From the NCBI GenBank assembly GCA_000827265.1, contig KN834777.1, forward strand, positions 304,594 to 368,593: a DNA stretch of 64,000 nucleotides, given 5' to 3'. This document shows, in pieces, positions 22,468-33,526 of the stretch (position 1 is its first letter; each line of letters opens with the position of its first letter). Source of the stretch: Collybiopsis luxurians FD-317 M1 (taxonomy: Eukaryota; Basidiomycota; Agaricomycetes; Agaricales; Omphalotaceae). Made by a program: the position numbers and the translations under genes. The notes beneath the pieces were generated by a model. That model ran no database searches. It had not been told where the DNA came from and saw only the letters and a list, made by a program, of their open reading frames with translations.

Positions 22468-23415
22468 TTAATACACAGCACTTTATTTAGTCAATTGAGA
22501 ACGGCGTTTCTTTTGCTTGACAACAGCAAGATCCATGTTAGTGTCATTCAATGTCCCATCTCAGACAGAAACAAATTCCCATTATAGCTACATAGTCTCT
22601 TTGTCTACATTCTGTCAACATACTACTTACATGGGACAGTCATCAAGAATACAAGCCAGCCTTATTGGCATTTCTGGAATTTATTTTGGACACTATCGTC
22701 TTGAGCTCCTATATCCTGTTAAAGCATTGAAGAAATCACAAGCGGCAAGTTATATTCTCCCAAGCTATGGAGACCATTACATTGAGGATAATTCATAATC
22801 TTGCAAAACTTGACAGCTATAAGCTATGCAAGCATCCTCGATCATACACTCCCGAGTTTGTTATGCAGGCCCGTATTCAAATTTTCAATTCACAACCTCA
22901 TCGGACGCATTGTAATTGATTTACTATGCATTGATACTAATAATCAGGATTGCTACAGCCTACAGGTAGCGGGCCTTGCTGCGCAATAAGGAGCTATTGT
23001 CGTTATGCAGGACTTATGACCTATATAGCAAAGGCAACCTTTTGCCACCACATGACTGTCACGGTCGGGGACAGTGGAATTCTCCGAGACATGAGCTAAA
23101 CATCATAACAAGCCGTCTTTGACTTGTTGCCTCACAAAAATTCGGTCATCAAAACTAGTTTACTTGTCCTCTCTTCAGAATAGATTCTACAAATACTTTT
23201 ATGATTTTTGGCTTGTTTTGAAAGATTTTCATTCTGTTGTCACACCCTAAGACTGGCAGCCAGTCCAAATTTGACTGTGACATTTGGGTGATATGACAAC
23301 GAAACGGAAGCACCATGACTGTGACCATTGCCTCCGTACATGTCAGCCAAGTATGAAATATACTTTAAAGTTTAAATGAAGATTAGGCCATTGATATCAC
23401 TAGGTGGTACTATCG
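22468..23415. other. Intergenic, no gene seen
   Basis: An 18-base match to 10437 (GCAAGATCCATGTTAGTG) lies near 22530. The final 150 bases resemble the promoter region of the first seven-helix copy. No coding sequence is supported. Confidence 0.4.
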
Positions 23416-23421
23416 TATAAA
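23416..23421 (+). promoter_or_regulatory. TATA box of seven-helix gene, copy 2
   Basis: TATAAA in the conserved block TATAAATTCAGGACTTA, 53 bases before the ATG at 23469. It parallels 2587 upstream of copy 1. Confidence 0.6.
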
Positions 23422-23468
23422 TTCAGGACTTAGAGGCCATACAAGAAAAATTTTCCGCCGCCTTTCCC

Positions 23469-24780
23469 ATGACTCCGCAGGAGCAGCAGACAATAACTTC
23501 CTTTGGAGCTATCTTCTACGCTGGCACTATAGCTGGAGTCTTTATAGCTATTGGATATGGTATGTATGACCCCTAATTCATATCTTCCGTACTAAAACAT
23601 CTAATAATGGATTACTTGCAGGTATGTATTTCATAGGAGTAGTTATTGCTATCAGAGGTTTAGTGTATGGGATGCCACAAATGGTTTCCAGATTTCTGCT
23701 TAATCTTGGTTATTCCACAGAGTTAAACCCTGGGCCCATTCACGAATCAAACTTCTTGCTTGCTTGATCACAATGTTTGTTGCCTTTACCTCAACGGTCT
23801 CTTTCAATGTGTTGTTCTCGGCGGAGTTTCTGAAGAACTGGTCCAGCATTACACAAGCCAATATAGTGCGGGGAGAGCTCAATCCGAGAGTCATTATAGC
23901 AAATTTTATTCATTTCCCCCTAAACCTTATATCAGTTTGGCCTTCTATAATTAATGTGAGATTTTAATTTCCTCTTGTTCAGCAACTATAACCTATTTAC
24001 TAGTTGCTCTTGAATGACTTGGTTATTGCTTGGAGAGGGTGGGTCTTGTTTCGGGATTCCAAACTTCAAAAGTACATTCTTGCACTGCTTATGCTTTCAA
24101 ATATTGGTGTGCACATAACTATTGTTCACACAACAATAACTTGTTGACCCAGCTGGACAATCCTACCTAGGAGTCAATACTGCAAATGGCATTCTCGGTG
24201 GCATGGAAATCTGGTCAGACCCATCTTGTGGCAACAATACTTCCCCCTGGTTATCGGGAATGTTTTCACTAGTGACAAACCTGTTTGTGACAGGGATGAT
24301 TGCCTGGACATCCTGGTAAGTAATTTGATATTCATTACTAGAGGCAGTCTGTTATGATGAACCCACATTGGATACTTCAGGAAGCATCACCGTGTGATGA
24401 GGGATGCTTCATTTCGCAAATGAACTAGGATTGAAAATATCCTACTTTTGCTCGTTGAGTCCGGTGTAATATATATGGCAAAGGCTGCATTCTTCACTAT
24501 CATGGCTGGCTTGAAATTTTGCCCAGGTATGGTGACTGGGTCAATCATTGAGTCAATCTTGGTAGTCCTAGTACTTGTTGGTCCAGTGAGTTTTACTCCC
24601 AACTTCTTTGACCAACCTAACTGAATTGAGTAACTGGTGTACCAGCCGCTGTACCCTGTTGCAATAATTGTCATGATTAGCATGAATCAGTCTCCTGTAA
24701 ATGAAACCTTACGCATCACCCAGACCAGGAGGGAGAGTCAAGGAGGTCATATTCCACATACTCGGGTGCTTAGCCAGTAA
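23469..24780 (+). pseudogene. Seven-transmembrane protein, copy 2 (one nonsense codon)
   Basis: Same seven-exon structure as copy 1: 23469-23559, 23622-23664, 23721-23955, 24004-24106, 24171-24315, 24381-24585, 24646-24780 (957 nt, all phases kept). It starts MTPQEQQTITSFGAIFYAG; exons 4 and 5 encode LLLNDLVIAWRGWVLF and GILGGMEIWSDPSCGN. All introns have GT donors. The only defect is TGA at 24421-24423 in exon 6, in the cytoplasmic loop before helix 6, where copy 1 has CGG (RKRTR). This would cut the protein after five helices. Everything downstream remains open to the natural stop at 24778, so the mutation is recent or the codon is read another way. Confidence 0.75.
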
Positions 24781-25510
24781 CAGGCCGAAAGTATGTGACA
24801 AAATGCGGTCGAGAGATGTGCCCTGTCCGTATACCTCATACTTATCCCACTCCAAACTGTGCTCTTCCGTGATTGCAGTTGACATCTTTGATTTAAGTTC
24901 CTTTGGCTTCTGCTTTGGTTCGTAGGTGCTCAGGTGGAAGTTATTCATTACCTACAGACATTATTCAAATGCGCCAATATTAGTTTCATCCTTCAGTATC
25001 TCACTCTTTTGTGTGCTTCTGAAGTTATCATCTTCTATACCTGGCTGTCTATCTACAAATGTGTTTCTTATGCATTCACTCAGACTACCTGTGAGAGTGG
25101 GTCGCCGCAATTGATCGAGCGGCAAATACGAGTCTGGGATTGACTAAAGTGTTTGAATATAAAATGCCACAGATGCTCGGCCTTCCGTGCATATGCAAAG
25201 GTCAACATAGTCAGAACTCTTTGCATCAAAAACTGGTGCCATACCATCATACACAAAAATGAACTTATTGTCACTGTTGATTATCCTGCATATAAAATGG
25301 CACTCATTTGCAAATTAAGTGGTGGAACTACACAGCAGTATAGGGATGTGTGTGCTAGATTGTATCTTCATGATGTCGTAAATGTACAACACAGAAAGGC
25401 TTCACAAAACTCATTGCGGGAGACCATCCGCTTGCGTTTGTTCGCCTGACCTGGGCCAATAACCACTGTATCTAGGTCCCTGAGTCATAATAAAAGGTTA
25501 TTTTGTATGT
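24781..25510. other. Between seven-helix copy 2 and NACHT copy 2
   Basis: 24781-24980 resembles the 3' flank of seven-helix copy 1. From about 25325 the duplicated NACHT upstream block begins. No independent gene is seen between. Confidence 0.5.
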
Positions 25511-25723
25511 ATGAAGCTGAAACTCCTGAGTAAACTATGCGTCAGTGCAGGCTCATTTTATCCTGCCACTCTACCCTCAGCAATTAATCATGCCGGATAT
25601 GGACTGCTTCTGGGCTCGTGCCCTATGTTCACTAAGTGGGTCTACGAAGTTTTCTCTTTTACTTTGATAAAACTCCAACTTTCCAGTGCTGAACAAATTG
25701 AGCAATTCAGCATTCAGATCTGA
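25511..25723 (+). other. Small open frame conserved upstream of NACHT copy 2
   Basis: 70 codons, starting MKLKLLSKLC and sharing KWVYEVFSFTLIKLQLSSAE with the frame at 12362-12571. It lacks six codons relative to that copy without changing frame. Its C-terminus differs because copy 1 has an extra A near the end. It ends 140 bases before the NACHT ATG. Confidence 0.35.
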
Positions 25724-25863
25724 AAATCGTGCCGTGTATCGGCTTTCAATTCAAACTTTTGAATGTATAAGTGCTGTGGAACCCTTCGTTGCTTAATCTT
25801 AACCATCTTCACCTCTAATTAATATTGACCTCAAAGCAACTCTAGAGCGTCGCATCTTTTCAG

Positions 25864-28000
25864 ATGTTCAATGGTGCACAGGATTTTACCATTAGCGGTG
25901 GAAACTTCAGTAACGTTGGTCATGATCTAATCATACATGAGGGAGGACAAATAGGTGCGTACGCAGGCGACCAATACATGAAACACCCCACTGAAATCTA
26001 ATATTGTAACTGTAGGGCTCTTGACTTTGCATCGTCACACGTCACTTTCAGCATCTTACGACGCAGAAGCTCGCTGTCCTCCTCCCCTTTGCCATCCAAA
26101 CACTCGCAAAGCAGTCCTGCGGGATTTGGAGCACTGGGCGAACTCGACAGCAGATGTAGGTGATGCAAAGATAATCTGGCTTTATGGGCCTGCTGGTGCA
26201 GGCAAGACTGCAATCGCTCAGACTTTTGCCCAAACATGCGCTCAGAGTGGAACTCTCATTGGAAGTTTCTTTTTCTGGCGTTCAGATTCCTCTCGTAACA
26301 ATCCGCAACGATTGTTCACCACTATCGCCTTGCAAATGGCCATTGCTATACGACCACTACGGGGTATCGTGGATGAAACAGTCATCGACAATCCTTTTGC
26401 ACCCACATCGTCCATTGAGAATCAATGCAAAGTCTTAATTATCCAGCCCTGGTTGAGCTTAAAGGACCAGACTCGATCAGAGCTTGAGCGTGGAGAAACC
26501 GGGAAGAAACGCTCACGATACTCCTCGACTACTTCTGCTCCAAATAAACGGCTACGGACATCTGACGACGGTCGCAGTGTCCGTCCAGATTCTCCCAAAC
26601 AGCCACCTTCACTAAGCGCTCGGATACTGATTATTGATGGGCTAGATGAGTGTTCCAATGAAGGCAACGAATGGGAGCGTATCCTCTCTACCCTGGCTGA
26701 AATGGTGCAGAAGTTTAGCCTCCCAATCCGAATCCTAATTTGCAGCAGACCAGAACCTCGCATTAAAGAGTGCTTCGGTGAGTCAAAATTCAGCGATATC
26801 TGCCGGTGGATGCCTCTCGACTCCACATATGAAGCCTCCAGAGATATTCGGGTCTTCCTAATCGACGGATTCAGAAAAATTCTGCTGCGTCATTCGCATT
26901 CTATGGTGCATGTTTCTCGTCCCTGGCCTGCATCAGTACAAGTTGAATATCTTGTACGCAAAGCGTCAGGCCAGTTTATCTACGCATCGACGGTACTGAA
27001 ATATATCGGTGAAGATGGTGATGTCCCCGCGGATCGTCTCAAGGTCATATTGGGCCTTCCGGTGCAGGATTTTGGCCCCAGGAACTCGCCGTATGCTGAG
27101 CTTGATGCGCTGTATCTTCAGATCTTGTCGACTGTCAAGAACCGCCCTCTGTTCCTTCGGGTTCTTGCAGCTCGTATAGCATTGTTTCAAGACATTTCCA
27201 AGCCAGGATTGCTTCTTGGTACCTCCACTTCTTTCATTCGTCTATTGGATATTCCTCTCGGTACCGTTCATGCAGCTTTTCATGGTGTTCACTCCCTCTT
27301 CAGAGGTCCTTCGCCTGTTGATTCAGGATTTGCGTTCTGCCATGCATCATTTCTTGACTTCCTCCTCAGCCAAGAACGATCATCACATTTTTACATTGAC
27401 AAATCATTAGGACATGACTTTCTCGCTCAATGTTGCTTGAAACAATATGACAATTCATTGTCTCTCAGTTTCTACCCTCGAGAGCATTGGGCCTATCATT
27501 CTTCCCAAGCAAGTGGGAGTGACGAGCTGATCTCCTGCCTCGATTCCTTCGAAATCTATCCCGCTATCACTCAACAAGTCAAAGAGACATCGCGGGGACA
27601 GGAGTGGCCTAGCGTACTTGCAACTTTTATTACTCTGATATATAACATATGGGCTCGATTACGGGTAATATCTTCTTTGAATGCTGCTGATACCTTCATT
27701 GATTCTATTTTCTATTGATCTCAGAAAAAAAGTGGACAACAGCTACAGCACCTTCGTAATATGTCTACAGTTGGATTTACGCTGGTTGTATATGATCGAA
27801 GCGAACATGCACGGCAGAAGCGATACACTTCATGTATCCGCTACCCTCCTGACTTAGCCTCAGCTGTCCCTGAGGAGACATCTACATCATTTAAATTCGA
27901 GAAACTACTAATGGATCATCTGGTATCAGAGGTGATTAGGATGACGCCTTATAGTGTGTGGAAATGGGTGGGGTTTCATGAAATTTGTCCATTAACATAA
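25864..28000 (+). CDS. NACHT-domain NTPase (fungal NLR-like), full copy
   Basis: Three exons: 25864-25954, 26016-27664, 27725-28000 (671 aa). The last intron is 60 nt (GTAATA...CTCAG, branch-like CTGAT) and removes an in-frame TGA. Residues 1-31 carry the motif MFNGAQDFTISGGNFSNVG. A CPPPLCHPNTRKAV stretch precedes the P-loop GPAGAGKT (about 88-95). Walker B is LIIDGLDE (about 235-242), followed by ICSRPEPRIKECF, typical of NACHT sensor-1 regions. The middle contains ASGQFIYASTVLKYIG, a usual NACHT C-flank, and FAFCHASFLDFL. No WD40, ankyrin or TPR repeats follow, so the sensor part is short. NACHT proteins are STAND ATPases used in fungal self/non-self and stress responses. The ligand is unknown. 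A truncated copy lies at 12736 and a relic at 15930. Confidence 0.85.
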
Positions 28001-28232
28001 TGTGACTCCCGATAACATGCTTGCCGTGGTATTTATTGACTCTCTAGCCCATGTTTGATGTAAACATATATTTTCTTCAAATCATTGAGTACTTACTTTA
28101 AGGTCGAAGCTGTATTCCTGACCTCAAGTGTCTGGTCCAATACTATAGAGAAAGAACTACCAACTGGGCATTTACCTATTTTACGATTAGATGCGTACAT
28201 GAAACCTCACTCTTTATTCAAAGGAGTAGCAC

Positions 28233-30082
28233 CTAGATTGGCGTGAAAATAAGTGCAGAGAGCTTCCCTGGTCGTACTTCCTCTAACTTCCATCCAGTTT
28301 CTTGTCCTAGTCGAGCATATTCTTCATAAGTTCTCTCCTTCCCATTGTACATTGTCAATAACTGAGATGCACTGCCTTCAGTTTTGCTTTTTTCGGTGTA
28401 GCTTTGATAAGTACTTACCGCCATGTCCAACATTGTGAAGAATCCAGCCCCGGCAACGCCCAAGTTGGGGAGAAGAGGGTAAGGTGGTTCAGCAGATAGA
28501 GAACTGGCTGCAGCTTCAGTCACATGTTTGGCGAGCATTTCAAACAGAACCAGTTTCGACTGGTCTCCAGCAGCCAGACGAATGCTCTTCAGAATCTCCC
28601 TGGCTTTCTGATCTGCCCAATCGTGGATAATTACGCGCAGGAAGTACACCGCTGCATTCTTAATAGGCTGAGGCGTGAAAAAGTCATGGACTTTGGAAAC
28701 ATATAGTCGTGATCAGTCACTGATACGAAGTAAAGAAAAAAACTCAAAGTTCAGGCCCTACTGACCTTGGAGCGTTACTTGTCCACTCTTGACCGCTTCT
28801 GCATTCTGTTCATTCCAGAACTACAACAACGATGAACAAATAAGTGAATGTCACAATCAATGTCGGTCTTTTGCCCACCTCTTTAGCTACAGCAATTTGC
28901 TGACCGAGATCTTGAACTACGAAGCGCAAATCTGGGAAAGCCTTTTGAAGAACAAGAGTAGCCGCGCCGGTCCCTCCTCCGACGTCTACTACCACATCTC
29001 CGGCTTTCAGTGAACTTCCATCAATGCCTGCGTTAAAGTAGGTTACACTCTTGTTCTAGCTGCCGATCGTTAAGTAGAATTTAAGCATACCACTGGTGAA
29101 AATTTCCGGGGGATACATAGACTCTGCGCTGCTCTTCATCGCAGTTGTGAAACGGCGAGACCTGACTTCATTCCCGGGCTCTTCGAACCAGTCCCACATC
29201 TTCGAAGAGGTCTTATATGCCACGTTAAACGGGGCGGAAGCTTGCTCTGGGTTTTTAATGAACGAAGAAAAAGCCGTGGAGGCAGTAAGAAGCTCATCGG
29301 AGCTGGAAGGTGAAGTAAAGTAAGAATCTGGGGACGGTGATAACGGGACGGTTAGACGTACGCAATATGAATGAATGCAGCAAGAGGCGCGTTGTCGAAT
29401 CGAGAAATGGGACTAAGCGTAAGGTTATTGACACATTAACAGTGTAGATATGGAACGGACTTACTCTTCTTGAATGGTTTTGAGTGACTTTGCCTTAGTT
29501 AAAAGAGAGCTTTGGCGATTATGGGAGAATACATTTGGTGCCATCTCTTTGAAAATATGGCGTGTCGCCAGGTAGCGCAAGACACGGCCTAGTTGATGTT
29601 AAATGTGAGGACGTGGACGAAGATAGGCCCAGGTGAAAGAGCGTATAAATAACGTACCGAGATAGGATGCTTCAACCCCAGTAGCTTCAGCGAGCTCCTC
29701 AATATGAGCTCCCTGAGTACGCGGTATCAGAGCAATTCAACACGGTAACAATTCGAACAATGGAGATTACCTGCGGCCCTTTCTCCTTCAGGATTTCCGG
29801 GATATTAACATCGACCACAAATCCCATATTAACTGTATCAAACATCCCACTCAATTGATCCTGGAGATAGTCGATTGGAGACTGTACTGTTGCAATTAAC
29901 TGAGAAGCGGCAGCTACAATGAGATGTCTAGCTTCAGCAGCAGCGGGGTCGAATTCCAATGAGTTCGGTTGGAAGGGTGAGTCGACTGAGGGTATTTCGG
30001 AACCGGTCTTCGTATAAGCTGACTGAAGAGCAGCAGTTTGTGTGGTTATGATTTCGACAAGAGCGTTTAAAGTGTCAGACAT
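28233..30082 (-). CDS. SAM-dependent O-methyltransferase (COMT-like, family 2)
   Basis: Nine exons: 29771-30082, 29658-29712, 29465-29588, 29362-29412, 29091-29302, 28879-29027, 28766-28820, 28419-28690, 28233-28361 (1359 nt, 452 aa, all phases agree). The N-terminal half is a helix-rich dimerisation domain (IPEILKEKGPQGAHIEELAE, YLGRVLRYLATRHIF). The SAM-binding glycine motif VVVDVGGGTG is at about 263-272, FPDLRFVVQDL follows, and the catalytic-base region is IIHDWAD with His342. The last exon pair gives MLDMA joined to LLTMYNGKERTYEEY. The protein is expected to be cytosolic and to methylate a phenolic or polyketide-type hydroxyl; the substrate cannot be told. No biosynthetic core enzyme is adjacent, so it is not in an evident cluster. 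No lesion is seen. Confidence 0.9.
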
Positions 30083-30649
30083 TGTTGATCAGTGAAAGAG
30101 CGAGTATTAGAGCTCGAAAGTCCCAGTCAAATGTCGCTCTCTTATATACGCCTAAGCCAATTGAGTCGTTCTAATATACATGTACATGAGTCCCTTTCAT
30201 TCATAGCCTGATCTTAAACAGAGTTGAAAGTCGTTGACGCGTCATTTACCAGAGAAAAATAGGTGTATCACGTACCGCAACGGTCTTCTCTGAATTGGAA
30301 CCGAACGCGTAGATCTTCGGCTGACTGAACGAGTCCCTCTTCTCCAGTAAGAAAGGTTGACATAGTCGTTCCGAAGAGAGCAAATTTAGTCACGAGTAAA
30401 TACAGTCATCCGCAAACGGCCACATGCTTTTTGGCCACCGAAGCGGTCGTTTTAGTCCAATTGTTAGCTGGAACGATATGAAAGAAATAAGACAGGTATA
30501 CTATATGATTTTGCTTCTTTCAAATTTAAGGACTTGGCCCCTCGGAATTCCATGGAATGACGAAGAATGAAGTGAGAGTAGCTCAGTCAAAGAAGAAGGT
30601 TAATCGGGAGGTGTTTTGTTTTTCCTTTCATTCATCGAATCTTACTCCG
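30083..30649. other. Upstream region of the O-methyltransferase, no gene
   Basis: This contains the promoter side of the minus-strand methyltransferase. CTCTTATATACGCC at about 30139 may carry its TATA element on the opposite strand (GGCGTATATAAGAG). Nothing else is seen. Confidence 0.4.
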
Positions 30650-30914
30650 TCAAACGCAAAAAAGACACTCTCAAGGCTACGTCATCGGGAACAAAGTGAG
30701 CAGCTACATCACCAATAACCAAAGGAGGAGCGCAATAATTTTTCACTTTGAAGTCCCCAAACGGCGACGAAGCCTTTGCGAGGAGATGGAACATCTAAAG
30801 AAGAGCGGACAGTTGATGGACTATGGAAGGGTGGAGAACGCAAAACCTCGGGAAAGGGCAGAGGGCAGCGATACGATCAAGGTGGATAAAAATGAAGATA
30901 CCGGCATGAGCTGA
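30650..30914 (+). pseudogene. Fragment of the three-repeat secreted protein gene
   Basis: The sequence matches the last exon of the gene at 31550-33016: shared ACGCAAAA-AGAC start, GTCATCGGGAACAAAGTGAG, then the protein stretch MDYGRVENAK, ending with a stop at the same place. The first part has frame damage and no upstream exon, signal peptide or promoter is attached. It is a partial duplication lying 640 bp upstream of its parent. Confidence 0.75.
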
Positions 30915-31549
30915 AATCTACTTCGGTGTTTTAGAGATGAGAACAGAAAGCCTGCGAATTCTTCCCTGCGCAGGCTCACGTTGGCCTCATGTCAGGATCG
31001 GTGGTGGCTACTTCAAGAAGTCAGATCAAGTTTGGCAAACAAAACCAGTGAATGAATTACGATGCTACCAACATCTCGACGAGAAGCAAAGTTTATCGCT
31101 CGATGAAAGGTATTTATTCCCATAGAAACAGGTCGCCGCTCTCCGACTCGGAGCTTAATAGCAATTTCTCCCGCCCGATCAACTCCCGGTTCCATCGGCG
31201 GACTCTGCGCATCCTGTATTATTCTGCCTTCGTTGAATAATACATACTCCGAGCGGGTACAGGAATTGTAAAGTTACGCCGTTATGGGCAATATGGAATG
31301 GTCCATTTGGAATGGTCCATTTGGCGCTGCGAGCGTCAGGGGCCGTGCGGGCATCAATGACGAGGAGCGCGTAAATAGATGTCCGGCTATCAAATTCAAA
31401 ATCCATCCCTGATATAAATCTCCAAGCTTTTCGAAGTTCCTTCCACACTTCTCTGCCGGTCAGAAAGCCTCTCAACTCCGTACCCTGGTGGTATTTCGTT
31501 CTTCTGTGGCCTTTGCTATTCATTCGTCGATAGCTTTTTTTCGATTTTT
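30915..31549. other. Intergenic, promoter side of the secreted protein gene
   Basis: No gene is supported. A 14-base tandem (GGAATGGTCCATTT, twice) lies at about 31296-31323. Confidence 0.4.
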
Positions 31550-33016
31550 ATGATGGTTTCTTTTCGTTCATACTCGTCCCTTTTGACCCTCGTCCCTCTT
31601 TCCCTGTTCCTGACCGCTTTTGCCGCACCTCATGGGATGTCTGTGAGCGGTCGTGATTCGTTTGATGTGGGTATTTGTTTCATTCCTTATCGATGCAGAG
31701 ACAGTCGCTGACACGACGCAACTATAGATCGAAATTCGGGCGTATACCGATCCTACGGAGGTGTCGGCTACTCAACATCATGCGATCCGGGAAGAAAGCA
31801 AGTGCCTCGACATCGAGGTTGACGGACTGAATCTGACCTTTCCCCTACTTGTAGCTACGCTGAACTTGCGCGATGACGCCTCCCACTCTCAAGTCTACAC
31901 CGCAAGATCTTCTCCTCCCAAATTCAATGCTAACAGTGAGTACATTATATCTTCGCGTCTCTCAACTATTAGGCTCACTATCTTTTCCAACACCACAGGC
32001 AAACTGCAAGGCTTCGCAATCCGCACCCCTTCGAAGGCCGGTCAAGGAAAAGACGGCGAATACAAATCCTACTCAGTCATCGGCTCGTACAAAGGCCATG
32101 CGAATGGAGAGCTTGTCGTCGAGGTATTCAACGGGAAGGACAAAGCTGCCAATCTCAAGAACGTTCAGACTGAAATCAATCAACGCTTCAAGTCTGGGCA
32201 ATATGTCGATGCTGGGATGCTTACCAATCTCGAGCTTGGACGACAAGGGTTTCCTGCTGTCCTCATCAAACCCATGACTCCCATTCCAGTAAAATCCGCT
32301 GGGAAATTCAAAGACGACGGTGGGTTTTATTTACTACACTGGTTGCAAACCTGCTAAAACTCGCGTGGTTCCGTAGTATATCTACAGGATATCAAGATCG
32401 GTCCAAAGAAAGCCGGGTTGAAAGCCGGAGAACAGCCTTCCTATGCGCTACAGGGCAAACGCAATGGCCAGTTCATCGAAGTTTTCCCTAAATCCGGTGA
32501 TTTGAGCGTCGTCGTCAAGACAATCGAAAAGTACGAGAAGCTTGGACAGTACGTTGAGTCTGGAATGGTAAAGGCAGCGGATGTGCAGGCGCAGAAGGAG
32601 CTTGGGAGCGTCCAGCCGATGCGAGGGGTGGTATGGAAGCCTTTGGAGCAACACCCCGTCGATGAACGTGATTGATTTGGTTTTTCTTTTCATTGACTTT
32701 GGATTTAACGACAATACCTCTTACGCTTTCAGACGCAAAAGACGATATCCTCAAAGGCTACACCATCGGAAACAAAGTGAGCAGTGGAAAGAACGGCGAA
32801 TACGATACATATTCGTTAACTAAGGGAGGAACGCAAAACCACTTCCTCCTCGAAGTCTTCCCCCCCAATGGTAATCAAGCCCTCGGGAAAGAGATGGAGA
32901 ATTTCAAGAAGAACGGGCAGTTGGTTGACTATGGAAGAGTGGAGAACGCGAAGTTTGGGAAAGGACAGAGGGGAGCAATCATTATTAAGGTGGACGAGAA
33001 CAGGGCACCTGCATGA
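31550..33016 (+). CDS. Secreted protein with three internal repeats, 406 aa
   Basis: Five exons: 31550-31666, 31728-31935, 31999-32319, 32377-32667, 32733-33016 (1221 nt). The N-terminus (MMVSFRSYSSLLTLVPLSLF, then LTAFAAPHG) is a signal peptide. Three related units follow, each with a basic GK-GEY-SY start, a [EV]VF hydrophobic strand, then KSGQYVDAGM, KLGQYVESGM or KNGQLVDYGR, ending with a KP/KVDE tail; the third is on the last exon. In unit 1 the key stretch is SYKGHANGELVVEVFNGKD, in unit 3 TQNHFLLEVFPPNG. No cysteine-rich or catalytic motif is visible. Probably extracellular; function unknown. A second ATG at 31553 is equally possible as the start. A partial copy lies upstream. Confidence 0.75.
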
Positions 33017-33526
33017 GTTGAAATCGATTTAAAGCTTTCAGAGATGAGATAGATGTTGTAATTTATTATTATTAATGAGCCACATATGTTCAAACACTTA
33101 CTCAGTTTAACTTTCATCAAGGCCGTCGCCTTCTAATGAGCCGGGTAAACACATTACGGGGCTAAGGATCAGGCTAATTTCCCTCCGCATTATGTTCCGG
33201 TGTTACTCCATATACCGTAGCGGAAGCAGATCGACTGTCTCTCTATATTCGAAGACGCGTCTGGAAGGGGAAGGCCTCCTCAACCAAATATCAACGCCCT
33301 GAATCAGATCAGTTCCCACTTATCGCCATCGTTTTTTTCGTCAACACACTGGCGAGTAGAGCCAAGAAATGTACAATGCATTACGTAGGTCGCGCATCGC
33401 GATTCGCGACACAATGAAAGCCAGATTATCACATGATTCTGGCACGCCAGTGACATTCACGTGCAGCCACTAAACTACCCTGTCGCCTTGATCAGACAAG
33501 TCCTCGCCACTTCACTTGTATCCATT
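33017..33526. other. Intergenic, no gene seen
   Basis: No repeats or open frames of note. The last 100 bases are the promoter side of the following gene. Confidence 0.4.

Noticed and set aside
27716..27718. TGA ending the NACHT frame, first taken as the true stop or as another TGA-for-Arg change
   Set aside because: It lies inside a typical 60-nt intron (GTAATA...CTCAG) whose removal joins two open frames in phase.
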